NCBI GenBank assembly: GCA_012511395.1
Contig: JAAZGD010000024.1
Location: forward strand, 1 to 12,654
Direction of reading: 5' to 3'
Source of the DNA: Clostridiales bacterium
GTDB taxonomy: Bacteria; Bacillota; Clostridia; Peptostreptococcales; Anaerovoracaceae
DNA: 12,654 nucleotides
The notes under the pieces are model-generated. The model did no database searches. It was not told the origin of the DNA and worked only from the letters and a program-made list of their open reading frames with translations. This document shows positions 6,790 to 12,654 of this stretch, in pieces (position 1 is the stretch's first letter; each line of letters starts with the position of its first letter). The translations under genes were made by a program, and so were the position numbers.

Positions 6790-7482
6790 TTAAACTTTCT
6801 CCTCCTTTTTTTCAAAAAGCAAAAGTAAAATGCTGGCTGCAACCAGAGCAGGCATAATAAAGCCCGAGGACTTCATTATGAGAAGAAAACCAAGACCTAG
6901 TACAAGGCCCATAATGCCCGGCGCCTTGCTTTTTGATGACAGCCATTGCTCAATAAAGATTACAGTAAAAAGCGCAGTCATTGCAAAGTCTATTCCTTCT
7001 GTGTTAAAGGGAATAACCTCCCCCATTACTCCTCCCAGAAAGGAGCCTATAATCCAAAAGGACTGATTTATTATTGAAACAAAAAAATAATAGGAGTTGT
7101 CCTTTCCTCCTTTTTTTAGAGCTATAGCCATCAAGGAGTAGGTTTCATCGGAAAGAGTAAATATCATATATGGTTTAAGCTTCCCCATCCTCTTAAACAG
7201 ATCAAGAAATGTTATTCCATAAAAAAGATGGCGACTGTTAACTGAAAGAGTAGTTAAAGCTACCGTCAACAAAGAAGCACCTGTTGCCATAAATGAAATG
7301 AGCACGAACTGAAGAGAGCCGGCATAAACTATGAGGCTTGATAATATTGCCCACCAAAAGGAAAATCCGTTTTCATAAAGCATAAGACCAAAGGCTATGC
7401 CCACGAAAACATACCCTACAATCACGGGGATTGCGTCTATAAAGGCTTCTTTAAAGCTTTGTCTTTTCACATGCTCAGTCAA
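6790..7482 (-). CDS. azlC: Branched-chain amino acid exporter large subunit AzlC
   Basis: A 230-residue integral membrane protein with the AzlC family signature: FKEAFIDAIPVIVGYVFVGIAFG near 9-31, then YAGSLQFVLISFMATGA near 52-68 and LSVNSRHLFYGI near 78-89, followed by SDETY. Several further hydrophobic helices fill the C-terminal half. Together with AzlD it should form a branched-chain amino acid exporter in the cytoplasmic membrane. The start is TTG at 7482: AAGGAG stands 5 nt upstream, while the next candidate (GTG at 7470) has no SD. It diverges from the plus-strand CoA_binding_2 gene across 85 nt that show no T-box or lysine/leucine-type riboswitch. Confidence 0.93.
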   Translation of the reverse strand: MTEHVKRQSFKEAFIDAIPVIVGYVFVGIAFGLMLYENGFSFWWAILSSLIVYAGSLQFVLISFMATGASLLTVALTTLSVNSRHLFYGITFLDLFKRMGKLKPYMIFTLSDETYSLMAIALKKGGKDNSYYFFVSIINQSFWIIGSFLGGVMGEVIPFNTEGIDFAMTALFTVIFIEQWLSSKSKAPGIMGLVLGLGFLLIMKSSGFIMPALVAASILLLLFEKKEEKV

Positions 7483-7515
7483 TTTTACTCCTTCCCTGTT
7501 TAATTCCCCTGATTT

Positions 7516-7544
7516 TTGGATATATCTACTAAAGTATGTAGTAA
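7516..7544 (+). promoter_or_regulatory. Candidate promoter of the CoA_binding_2 gene, with a dyad
   Basis: TTGGAT (7516-7521) and TAGTAA (7539-7544) are 17 nt apart, leaving a leader of about 17 nt that contains GGAGG (7556-7560). The -10 is weak. An inverted repeat TACTA (7527-7531) / TAGTA (7539-7543) overlaps it and could be an operator shared with azlC on the other strand. I could not place a convincing azlC promoter. Confidence 0.35.
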
Positions 7545-7567
7545 GTATAAATCATGGAGGAAACATT

Positions 7568-7930
7568 ATGGATCTTAAAGATATACTGTCGAAAAAGACC
7601 TTCGCCATACTTGGGGACACCCTTAACCCGGAAAAAACCGCTTTCGAAATTAAAGAAAAAATGAATGATAACGGCTATACTGTCTATCCTGTAGGTAAAG
7701 AGCTTTCTTCCATTAACGATATTAAAGAAGATATAGATGTGATAGATCTATGCATAAACCCTGTTAAAGGGCTTAATCTTCTTAAGGAATATGAAAAGGA
7801 TATTAAGGCAGTAGTCATTCAGCCCGGAGCAGGAAGCGATGAAATCCTTGAATTTCTCAATGAAAGAGGAATTCCCTACATAAACGGCTGTCTCCTTCTC
7901 GGTCTTAAGGTGTACAAAAACAAACCTTAA
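7568..7930 (+). CDS. CoA_binding_2 (YccU-like) protein, function unknown
   Basis: A 120-residue soluble protein with a Rossmann-like CoA/nucleotide-binding fold of the CoA_binding_2 group. It opens with KTFAILGDTLNPEK (10-23), in place of the usual glycine-rich first turn. Then come GYTVYPVGKE (36-45), the strand DVIDLCINP (57-65), AVVIQPGAGSDEI (81-93) and GIPYINGCLLLG (101-112), which align with the family's conserved segments. Relatives bind CoA or a nucleotide, but their physiological role is unknown. ATG 7568 is set by GGAGG 7 nt upstream. It is the only plus-strand gene here, diverges from azlC, and its stop codon overlaps that of the MATE gene. Confidence 0.85.
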   Translation: MDLKDILSKKTFAILGDTLNPEKTAFEIKEKMNDNGYTVYPVGKELSSINDIKEDIDVIDLCINPVKGLNLLKEYEKDIKAVVIQPGAGSDEILEFLNERGIPYINGCLLLGLKVYKNKP

Positions 7931-9327
7931 ACTCCTTTGATCACTGTGTTTGCCCATTTACAGGAAACCCAGCGCTTTGTCACTATAAGAGCTTTTATAA
8001 AGTTTTCCAGTCTGACTATAAGAATAACAAGATATATGGGAAGATGAAATACAAGGGTACCTAAAAAGGCTAGAGGCACTGCAATAAGCCAAACGGTACC
8101 CACTTCTGTTATCATGGCAAATCTCGTATCTCCTCCGCCTATAAATACTCCCGTTATCATAATAGCACCGTAAAGATCTACCCACATGGTAAGAGCAAAC
8201 ACTATTATTATTTTATAAGCATAATCCCACCCTATGTCAGAGAACTGATAAAAAGATAATAGAGGTTTTGCTGTCAATAACAGCAAAGTCCCTGATACAA
8301 TACCTGTAATAAGTCCCAACTTTACAAACTTTTTAGAAGCTGCAATGGCATACTGTTTCTCACCTCTGCCAAGATGTTCTCCTAAAATAATCAAAGCAGC
8401 ATCACCTATGCTAAAGGCAAACATTATAAAGAGATCAAAAATTGTTAAAGATGCTCTGACAGCAGCATAAGCAGTTATGCCGGCTCTTGCGTAAGCCATA
8501 TTGCACACAGTCATTCCAAGGCCCCAGGATACTTCATTAGTAGTCGTTGCCATAGAGTTTCTGAAAACTTTAATAGCTAGCTCCTTATTCCATTTAAGGA
8601 ATTCTTTAACAGGTCCCGCAATTATATTCTTGCGTCCGAAAACCATTATTATTACGAGAAGAAGCTCTAAAGCCCTTGCAATTACAGTAGCAAGAGCAGC
8701 GCCGCTTACTCCCATACGAGGCATTCCCATATGTCCAAATATTAATATATAGTTTAATATTGTATTTGTGCTAAAGGCTACTAAGCTTATGGCTAGCGGA
8801 ATTTTTGGCTGTTGTGTTGCCCTTAAAGACATTTGAAAAGGTACTGTAAAAGGCAACATAAGAAAAATTGGTGCCCCAATTCTAATGTAAGAAGATGCCA
8901 ACTCTTTAGCTGCTATTTCTTTCGTAAAAAGAGATACGAAGCTTTCAGTGAAAAGCATGGCAAATATAAAGAAGGCCACACCTGCAATAAGGCAGACTGT
9001 TATTCCAAAGCCAATAACCTTCCTGATGTTTTTCATGTCCTTAATACCGAAGAACTGGGCTACGAAAGTATTACAGCCTCCTGTAAATCCAAATAAAACC
9101 ATCCAGAAAATGAAAAATGGCTGAATGCCTATGCCTACTGCCGCCAGCTCCGTTTCACCTAAATGGCCTACCATAAGGCTGTCCACAAGGTTTAAAGAAG
9201 AGGCTACAAATATTTGTAAAGCTATAGGTAAAGCTAAGGAAGAGGCTTTTTTATAAAAAACCTTAGATTCTATTCTTTCGTGATTATAAAAGTCTGGGAA
9301 AAACCACTTGCTCAAAATTAACCTCAT
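7927..9327 (-). CDS. MATE family multidrug/cation efflux transporter
   Basis: A 466-residue membrane protein, about the right length for a 12-helix MATE exporter that expels drugs or cationic toxins in exchange for Na+ or H+. The first half shows LALPIALQIFVASSLNLVDSLMVGHLG near 31-57, with the conserved aspartate at 49 (VD..MVGHLG), and FGFTGGCNTFVAQFFG near 79-94. The second half repeats the fold, and the C-terminus shows a family-like E..K..-R.....KW pattern. ATG 9327 has no SD. TTG at 9315 (residue 5) has GAGG 6 nt upstream and may be the true start. The start lies only 9 nt past a terminator T tract, leaving no room for a normal promoter. Substrate cannot be told. Confidence 0.92.
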   Translation of the reverse strand: MRLILSKWFFPDFYNHERIESKVFYKKASSLALPIALQIFVASSLNLVDSLMVGHLGETELAAVGIGIQPFFIFWMVLFGFTGGCNTFVAQFFGIKDMKNIRKVIGFGITVCLIAGVAFFIFAMLFTESFVSLFTKEIAAKELASSYIRIGAPIFLMLPFTVPFQMSLRATQQPKIPLAISLVAFSTNTILNYILIFGHMGMPRMGVSGAALATVIARALELLLVIIMVFGRKNIIAGPVKEFLKWNKELAIKVFRNSMATTTNEVSWGLGMTVCNMAYARAGITAYAAVRASLTIFDLFIMFAFSIGDAALIILGEHLGRGEKQYAIAASKKFVKLGLITGIVSGTLLLLTAKPLLSFYQFSDIGWDYAYKIIIVFALTMWVDLYGAIMITGVFIGGGDTRFAMITEVGTVWLIAVPLAFLGTLVFHLPIYLVILIVRLENFIKALIVTKRWVSCKWANTVIKGV

Positions 9328-9335
9328 GTAGGACT

Positions 9336-9361
9336 AAAAAAGACAGCGTTTCATTGCTGTC
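9336..9361 (-). terminator. Small intrinsic terminator after tRNA-Leu(GAG)
   Basis: On the minus strand, GACAGC (9361-9356) and GCTGTC (9347-9342) form a 6-bp stem with an 8-nt loop, followed by T residues at 9341-9336. The stem is short, so read-through into the MATE gene 9 nt later is likely. It would also end polA-coaE transcripts. Confidence 0.7.
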
Positions 9362-9367
9362 CAAAAA

Positions 9368-9450
9368 TGGTGCGGCTGAAGGGACTTGAACCCCCACGAT
9401 CTCTCACACGGCCCTCAACCGTGCGCGTCTGCCAGTTCCGCCACAGCCGC
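9368..9450 (-). tRNA. tRNA-Leu, anticodon GAG
   Basis: An 83-nt gene with encoded CCA. The acceptor stem pairs GCGGCTG with CAGCCGC, with discriminator A. The D arm contains ACTGGCAGA. The anticodon stem CACGG/CCGTG encloses TTGAGGG, giving anticodon GAG, which reads CUC and CUU. A long variable arm fits a class II leucine tRNA, and the T arm is GGGGG-TTCAAGT-CCCTT with two G-T pairs. It has its own strong promoter just downstream of coaE and a terminator after it. The acceptor stem differs from that of the other tRNA-Leu here, so they are not recent copies. Confidence 0.96.
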
Positions 9451-9471
9451 ATCTTAACAAACACAAAATGA

Positions 9472-9500
9472 ATTATAGCAAATTTTTAAATTTATTGCAA
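9472..9500 (-). promoter_or_regulatory. Strong sigma-A-type promoter of tRNA-Leu(GAG)
   Basis: On the minus strand, TTGCAA (9500-9495) and a perfect TATAAT (9477-9472) are 17 nt apart, with an AT-rich spacer. Start would be near 9465, about 15 nt before the tRNA. It lies 4 nt after the coaE stop codon. Confidence 0.85.
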
Positions 9501-9504
9501 GATA

Positions 9505-10092
9505 CTAAAAAGTCTCTAACAAGTTATCTATCTGTGTGTATAGAGTTTCTATTTCCCCCTTATTATCAAGTACTCTTGTGGCTTTACTTCTCATTTCAAA
9601 GGAAGACATTTGCATTTTTATTCTTAGAGCAATTTCATCTTCTGTCATGTCGTCTCTTTTTGAAACTCTTTTAATCCTTTCTTCCATAGGTGCATCTACT
9701 ACCCATACTTCATCACAACCATTGCTTAAGCCCGATTCAAAAAGTAATATGGCATCGATAAAAACTTCTTTGGCCTTTAATTTATCAGCTTCATTCACCT
9801 CATCTTCAATTCTTTTCAGAATCTCTCTATGTGTTAATTCTTCAAGAAGTAACTTTTTCTCTTTCGTCTCAAAGGCTCTTACAGCCAGCTCTCTTCTGTT
9901 TAAGTTGCCCTCTTTATCTACAAGATCCCTTCCAAAATTTTCTTTAATTTTTTCAAGCAAAGATTCATTACCCTTGTAAATATCATGGGCAATTTTATCA
10001 GCATCGATTACTGTAAACCCCTTACTTTCAAGGTATTTTGTTACAGTAGATTTACCTGCTCCTATTCCTCCTGTGATCCCAATGATTTTCAT
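9505..10092 (-). CDS. coaE: Dephospho-CoA kinase
   Basis: A 195-residue cytoplasmic enzyme that phosphorylates dephospho-CoA with ATP, the last step of CoA synthesis. It begins MKIIGITGGIGAGKST, with a Walker A loop at 8-16, followed by VIDADKIAHDIY (28-39), whose acidic residues help hold substrate. RRELA near 66-70 and LTHREI near 86-91 match conserved family positions, and DAILLFESGL (113-122) and DEVWVVDAP (127-135) are further core strands. RIKRVSKRDDMTEDEIALRIKMQ near 139-161 forms the lid. The ATG is set by AAGGAG overlapping the polA stop codon (TAAGGAG) with 8 nt spacing, so it is translationally coupled to polA. Length is normal and no defect is visible. Confidence 0.97.
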   Translation of the reverse strand: MKIIGITGGIGAGKSTVTKYLESKGFTVIDADKIAHDIYKGNESLLEKIKENFGRDLVDKEGNLNRRELAVRAFETKEKKLLLEELTHREILKRIEDEVNEADKLKAKEVFIDAILLFESGLSNGCDEVWVVDAPMEERIKRVSKRDDMTEDEIALRIKMQMSSFEMRSKATRVLDNKGEIETLYTQIDNLLETF

Positions 10093-10104
10093 AAATCTCG
10101 CTCC

Positions 10105-12654
10105 TTAAAGTTGATACCAGTTTTCTCCCTTTGACAGTGCCACTTTTAAAGGCACCTTTAAAGAAGCAGCTTGGGTCATTCCTTCACAGAGAATCTTTTC
10201 ACACCTTTCCTCTTCACCTTTTTCCACTCTGATAACAAGTTCATCGTGGACTTGAAGAATTAATCGTGATTCAAGGTTTTCTTCTTTTAGTTTATTAAAC
10301 ACATTGATCATGGCTATTTTTATAATATCTGCCGCACTTCCTTGAATAGGGCTGTTCATAGCCAGTCTCTCTCCTGCCTGCCTCACCATATAATTCTGTG
10401 CAGTGACTTCGGGGATTCTTCTCTTACGGTTGTACAAGGTCAAGGAGTAACCTTTTTCTCTTGCTTCTGTTACTAAAGAGCCCAGGTATTCCTTAACTTT
10501 TTTATGACTTTCAAAGTACTGCCTTATATATTCTTCTGCTTCCGGCCTTGAAATATTCAATTCACTTGAAAGGCCAAAACCGCTCATACCATAAATCACA
10601 CCAAAGTTTACTACCTTTGCTCTGTCTCTTTGTTCCTTTGTAATTTTATCTACAGGAATCTTTAGGACCTTGGCTGCAGTATTTGTATGAATATCTTCAT
10701 CATTAACAAAGCCTTTAATCAAGTCTTCATCATCTGATAGATGGGCTAAAATCCTAAGCTCTATCTGGCTATAGTCAGCGCTCATTAAACTTTTGTTTTT
10801 CCCGGCTACAAAAGCTTTCCTCAGTTCTCTTCCCCTTTCCTGTCTCACAGGAATGTTTTGAAGGTTAGGCTCAGTACAGCTAATTCTTCCGGTCTGAGCT
10901 ACTGTCTGCTGAAAGTGAGGATGGACAATATCCCCTTCACCTATCAATGGAATTAGTCCTTCAACATATGTGGATCTTAGCTTTGCCAAAGTTCTATATT
11001 CCAATATTAAAGGAACTATGGGATGGATATCTTTTATGTTCTCTAAAACCTCAGCACCTGTGCTAAAGCCTCTTTGAGTTTTCTTCCCTGAAGGAAGCTC
11101 AAGCTTAGTAAAAAGAATTTCCGAAAGCTTAATTGGAGAGTTAATATTAAATTCCTCACCTGCATATTCATAAATTTTAGAAGTTAAATCTGAAAGCTCC
11201 TTGTTTAAGGCTTCCCCTGTTTCTTCTAATACCTTCCTGTCTACGTTGAAGCCTTCCTTTTCCATTGAAGCTAACACCTTTATTAAAGGGAGCTCTATAT
11301 CATACAGAACTTCTTCTAACCCTTCTTCCTCCACTCTTTTCTCTTGAAGAATTCTAAGGCTACTCACCCTTCCTTCTAAGAAAATACCGTACTCAATATT
11401 CTTTTTTGAGAAATCTGAAAACATGTCTATCTGGCCTTCATCCTTAAAGTAGTCTTTAAAAGGAGGAGTCTGTTTTTCAAGATAATCAAGAGTTAAGGTG
11501 TTTAAAAGATAATTACTTCTTTTGGAATCTATAACGTATTCAGCAACCTCTGAATCAAAAGAGACTAATACATCTTCAAAATCAAAGTTCATCATCAATG
11601 GATAAAGATCCTTTGAAAGACTGTGGCCGTATATAGTTACCTTTTCTTTTCCCATAAGTCTTATAAGCTCTCTTTGGGCTTCATCACCTTCAATATAAAG
11701 ATGGTTGCCCTTTGAGCTAATAAATATTCCTTCTATGAAAGGTTTCTTGATGTGACTGTCATCTGAAAATACTTGTATATATAAATCTTTTCCTAAAAGC
11801 TCTCTCTTTTCTATAAGCTCACCCTTTGTTCTTATATGATGAAAGGTCATTTCCTCTTTCGAAGGTTTCTCCTCTTCCTTCTGAAAGTTTTTACTTTCTC
11901 CCAATTTTTTCAAAAGGCTGTTAAACTCCAGCTTTTTATAGCTTCCGATTAATTTTTCTAAATTTGGTTCTCTTAAGAGAAAGTCTTCTATTTCATAATC
12001 TATGGGAACGTTTTTATTAATGGTGGCCAGTCTTTTACTCATAACTGCCAAATTCTTGTTTTCTAATATTTTATCCCTTAAAGCAGGTTTTTCTATTTCA
12101 TCAGCTCTGTTTAAAACTTCTTCCAAAGTGCCAAATCTTAATAAAAGCTCTGTAGCAGTCTTTTCACCTACCCCCGGAACTCCTGGGATATTATCGCTTT
12201 TATCCCCCATTAACCCTTTAAGATCAATGAATTGTAAAGGTGTAAGTCCATACTTTAAAAGCATTTCATGGTAGTTATACTCTTCAAATTCTGAAATACC
12301 TTTTTTAGTTAAAACAATGCTGGTTTTATCTGAGGCCAGCTGCAGTTCATCTTTATCTCCTGTAACTACTAAAGGTTTGTAGCCTTCTTTTTCAGAAGAA
12401 GCAACAAGAGTTCCAATAATATCATCAGCCTCATAGCCTTCTTTTTCCAAATAACTAATGTTCATAGCTTCCAGGACTTCCTTTAAAAGAGGTAGCTGCA
12501 TGGAAAGCTCCATAGGCATTTTCTTTCTGCCTGCTTTATAATCCTCAAATTCTTCATGACGGAAGGTAGGCCCCTTCATATCAAAAGCTACCACCACGTG
12601 GGAAGGCTGTCTCTCTCTTATAATTCTATTAAGCATATTAACAAAGCCGTACAC
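10105..12654 (-). CDS. polA: DNA polymerase I, 5' end cut off by window edge
   Basis: 849 codons are visible. The first (GTG) encodes the Val of the internal AVYGFVN-type segment, so about 40 N-terminal residues lie outside the window. Pol I fills repair gaps and removes Okazaki primers. The 5'-nuclease domain (to about 255) shows YEADD (74-78), TGDKDELQL (98-106) and GDKSDNIPGVPGVGEKT (150-166). The 3'-5' exonuclease domain (about 268-440) lacks the Asp-x-Glu of Exo I (VFSDDS instead) and the Tyr-x3-Asp of Exo III, so proofreading is very likely lost, as in many Gram-positive Pol I. The polymerase domain keeps motif A (SADYSQIELR, D627), motif B (R676, K680, F684, Y688) and motif C (VHDE, D804). 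It is followed 12 nt later by coaE. Confidence 0.97.
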   Translation of the reverse strand: MYGFVNMLNRIIRERQPSHVVVAFDMKGPTFRHEEFEDYKAGRKKMPMELSMQLPLLKEVLEAMNISYLEKEGYEADDIIGTLVASSEKEGYKPLVVTGDKDELQLASDKTSIVLTKKGISEFEEYNYHEMLLKYGLTPLQFIDLKGLMGDKSDNIPGVPGVGEKTATELLLRFGTLEEVLNRADEIEKPALRDKILENKNLAVMSKRLATINKNVPIDYEIEDFLLREPNLEKLIGSYKKLEFNSLLKKLGESKNFQKEEEKPSKEEMTFHHIRTKGELIEKRELLGKDLYIQVFSDDSHIKKPFIEGIFISSKGNHLYIEGDEAQRELIRLMGKEKVTIYGHSLSKDLYPLMMNFDFEDVLVSFDSEVAEYVIDSKRSNYLLNTLTLDYLEKQTPPFKDYFKDEGQIDMFSDFSKKNIEYGIFLEGRVSSLRILQEKRVEEEGLEEVLYDIELPLIKVLASMEKEGFNVDRKVLEETGEALNKELSDLTSKIYEYAGEEFNINSPIKLSEILFTKLELPSGKKTQRGFSTGAEVLENIKDIHPIVPLILEYRTLAKLRSTYVEGLIPLIGEGDIVHPHFQQTVAQTGRISCTEPNLQNIPVRQERGRELRKAFVAGKNKSLMSADYSQIELRILAHLSDDEDLIKGFVNDEDIHTNTAAKVLKIPVDKITKEQRDRAKVVNFGVIYGMSGFGLSSELNISRPEAEEYIRQYFESHKKVKEYLGSLVTEAREKGYSLTLYNRKRRIPEVTAQNYMVRQAGERLAMNSPIQGSAADIIKIAMINVFNKLKEENLESRLILQVHDELVIRVEKGEEERCEKILCEGMTQAASLKVPLKVALSKGENWYQL

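Noticed and set aside
7397..7567. Longer plus-strand frame reaching back to 7397 before the CoA_binding_2 gene
   Set aside because: It overlaps the azlC 5' end on the other strand and has no SD. The family homology and GGAGG begin at ATG 7568.
7483..7567. T-box or leucine-sensing riboswitch before azlC
   Set aside because: The gap is only 85 nt and lacks the T-box sequence, specifier stem and terminator/antiterminator pair.
7748..7957. Minus-strand open frame opposite the CoA_binding_2 gene
   Set aside because: Antisense shadow overlapping the end of the MATE gene, with no family resemblance.
9368..9450. Attachment site or mobile element at the tRNA-Leu genes
   Set aside because: No integrase, transposase or duplicated tRNA 3' segment is visible in the window, so only a loose insertion hypothesis is kept.
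9536..9979. 147-codon plus-strand open frame opposite coaE
   Set aside because: Low-complexity Ser/Leu-rich shadow of a solid coaE gene, with no SD or recognisable motif.

Overview
The window looks like core chromosome from a low-GC, Gram-positive anaerobe of the Firmicutes, in or near the Clostridia/Tissierellia. The reasons are AT-rich DNA, strong AGGAGG-type Shine-Dalgarno (SD) sites, the gene order relA-dtd-metallohydrolase-hemZ, a DNA polymerase I with a worn-out proofreading domain, and AzlC/AzlD and MATE transporters. Species assignment from sequence alone is not possible. All genes but one lie on the minus strand, so transcription runs from high to low coordinates.

Right part (12654 to 9336): polA, cut by the window edge at its 5' end, is followed 12 nt later by coaE. 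A near-consensus promoter just after coaE drives a tRNA-Leu(GAG), and a small intrinsic terminator follows that tRNA. Nothing separates coaE from the tRNA, so polA-coaE transcripts probably end at the same terminator.

Middle part (9327 to 6457): a transport and hypothetical-gene block holds a MATE exporter, a single plus-strand CoA_binding_2 protein that converges on it with overlapping stop codons, and the azlC-azlD pair, which should export branched-chain amino acids. This block lies between two tRNA-Leu genes and reads as an accessory insert between housekeeping genes.

Left part (6457 to 1): tRNA-Leu(CAA) is followed by yajC, apparently as one transcript ended by a clear terminator. A new promoter then starts a long unit: fused secDF, bifunctional (p)ppGpp synthetase/hydrolase relA, D-aminoacyl-tRNA deacylase dtd, a metallo-beta-lactamase-fold hydrolase, and the start of hemZ, cut at position 1. 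The unit joins protein export, the stringent response, removal of mischarged tRNA and possibly tetrapyrrole metabolism. Within it, the dtd and hydrolase SD sites are fused to the preceding stop codon, which suggests translational coupling.

No gene-free stretch exceeds 300 bases. I see no CRISPR array, insertion sequence, phage gene or toxin-antitoxin pair, and no clearly new multi-gene system. The most interesting signals are regulatory: nested inverted repeats at the azlD/tRNA-Leu(CAA) boundary, a hairpin between that tRNA and yajC, a MATE gene with no room for its own promoter, and the two possible starts of hemZ.
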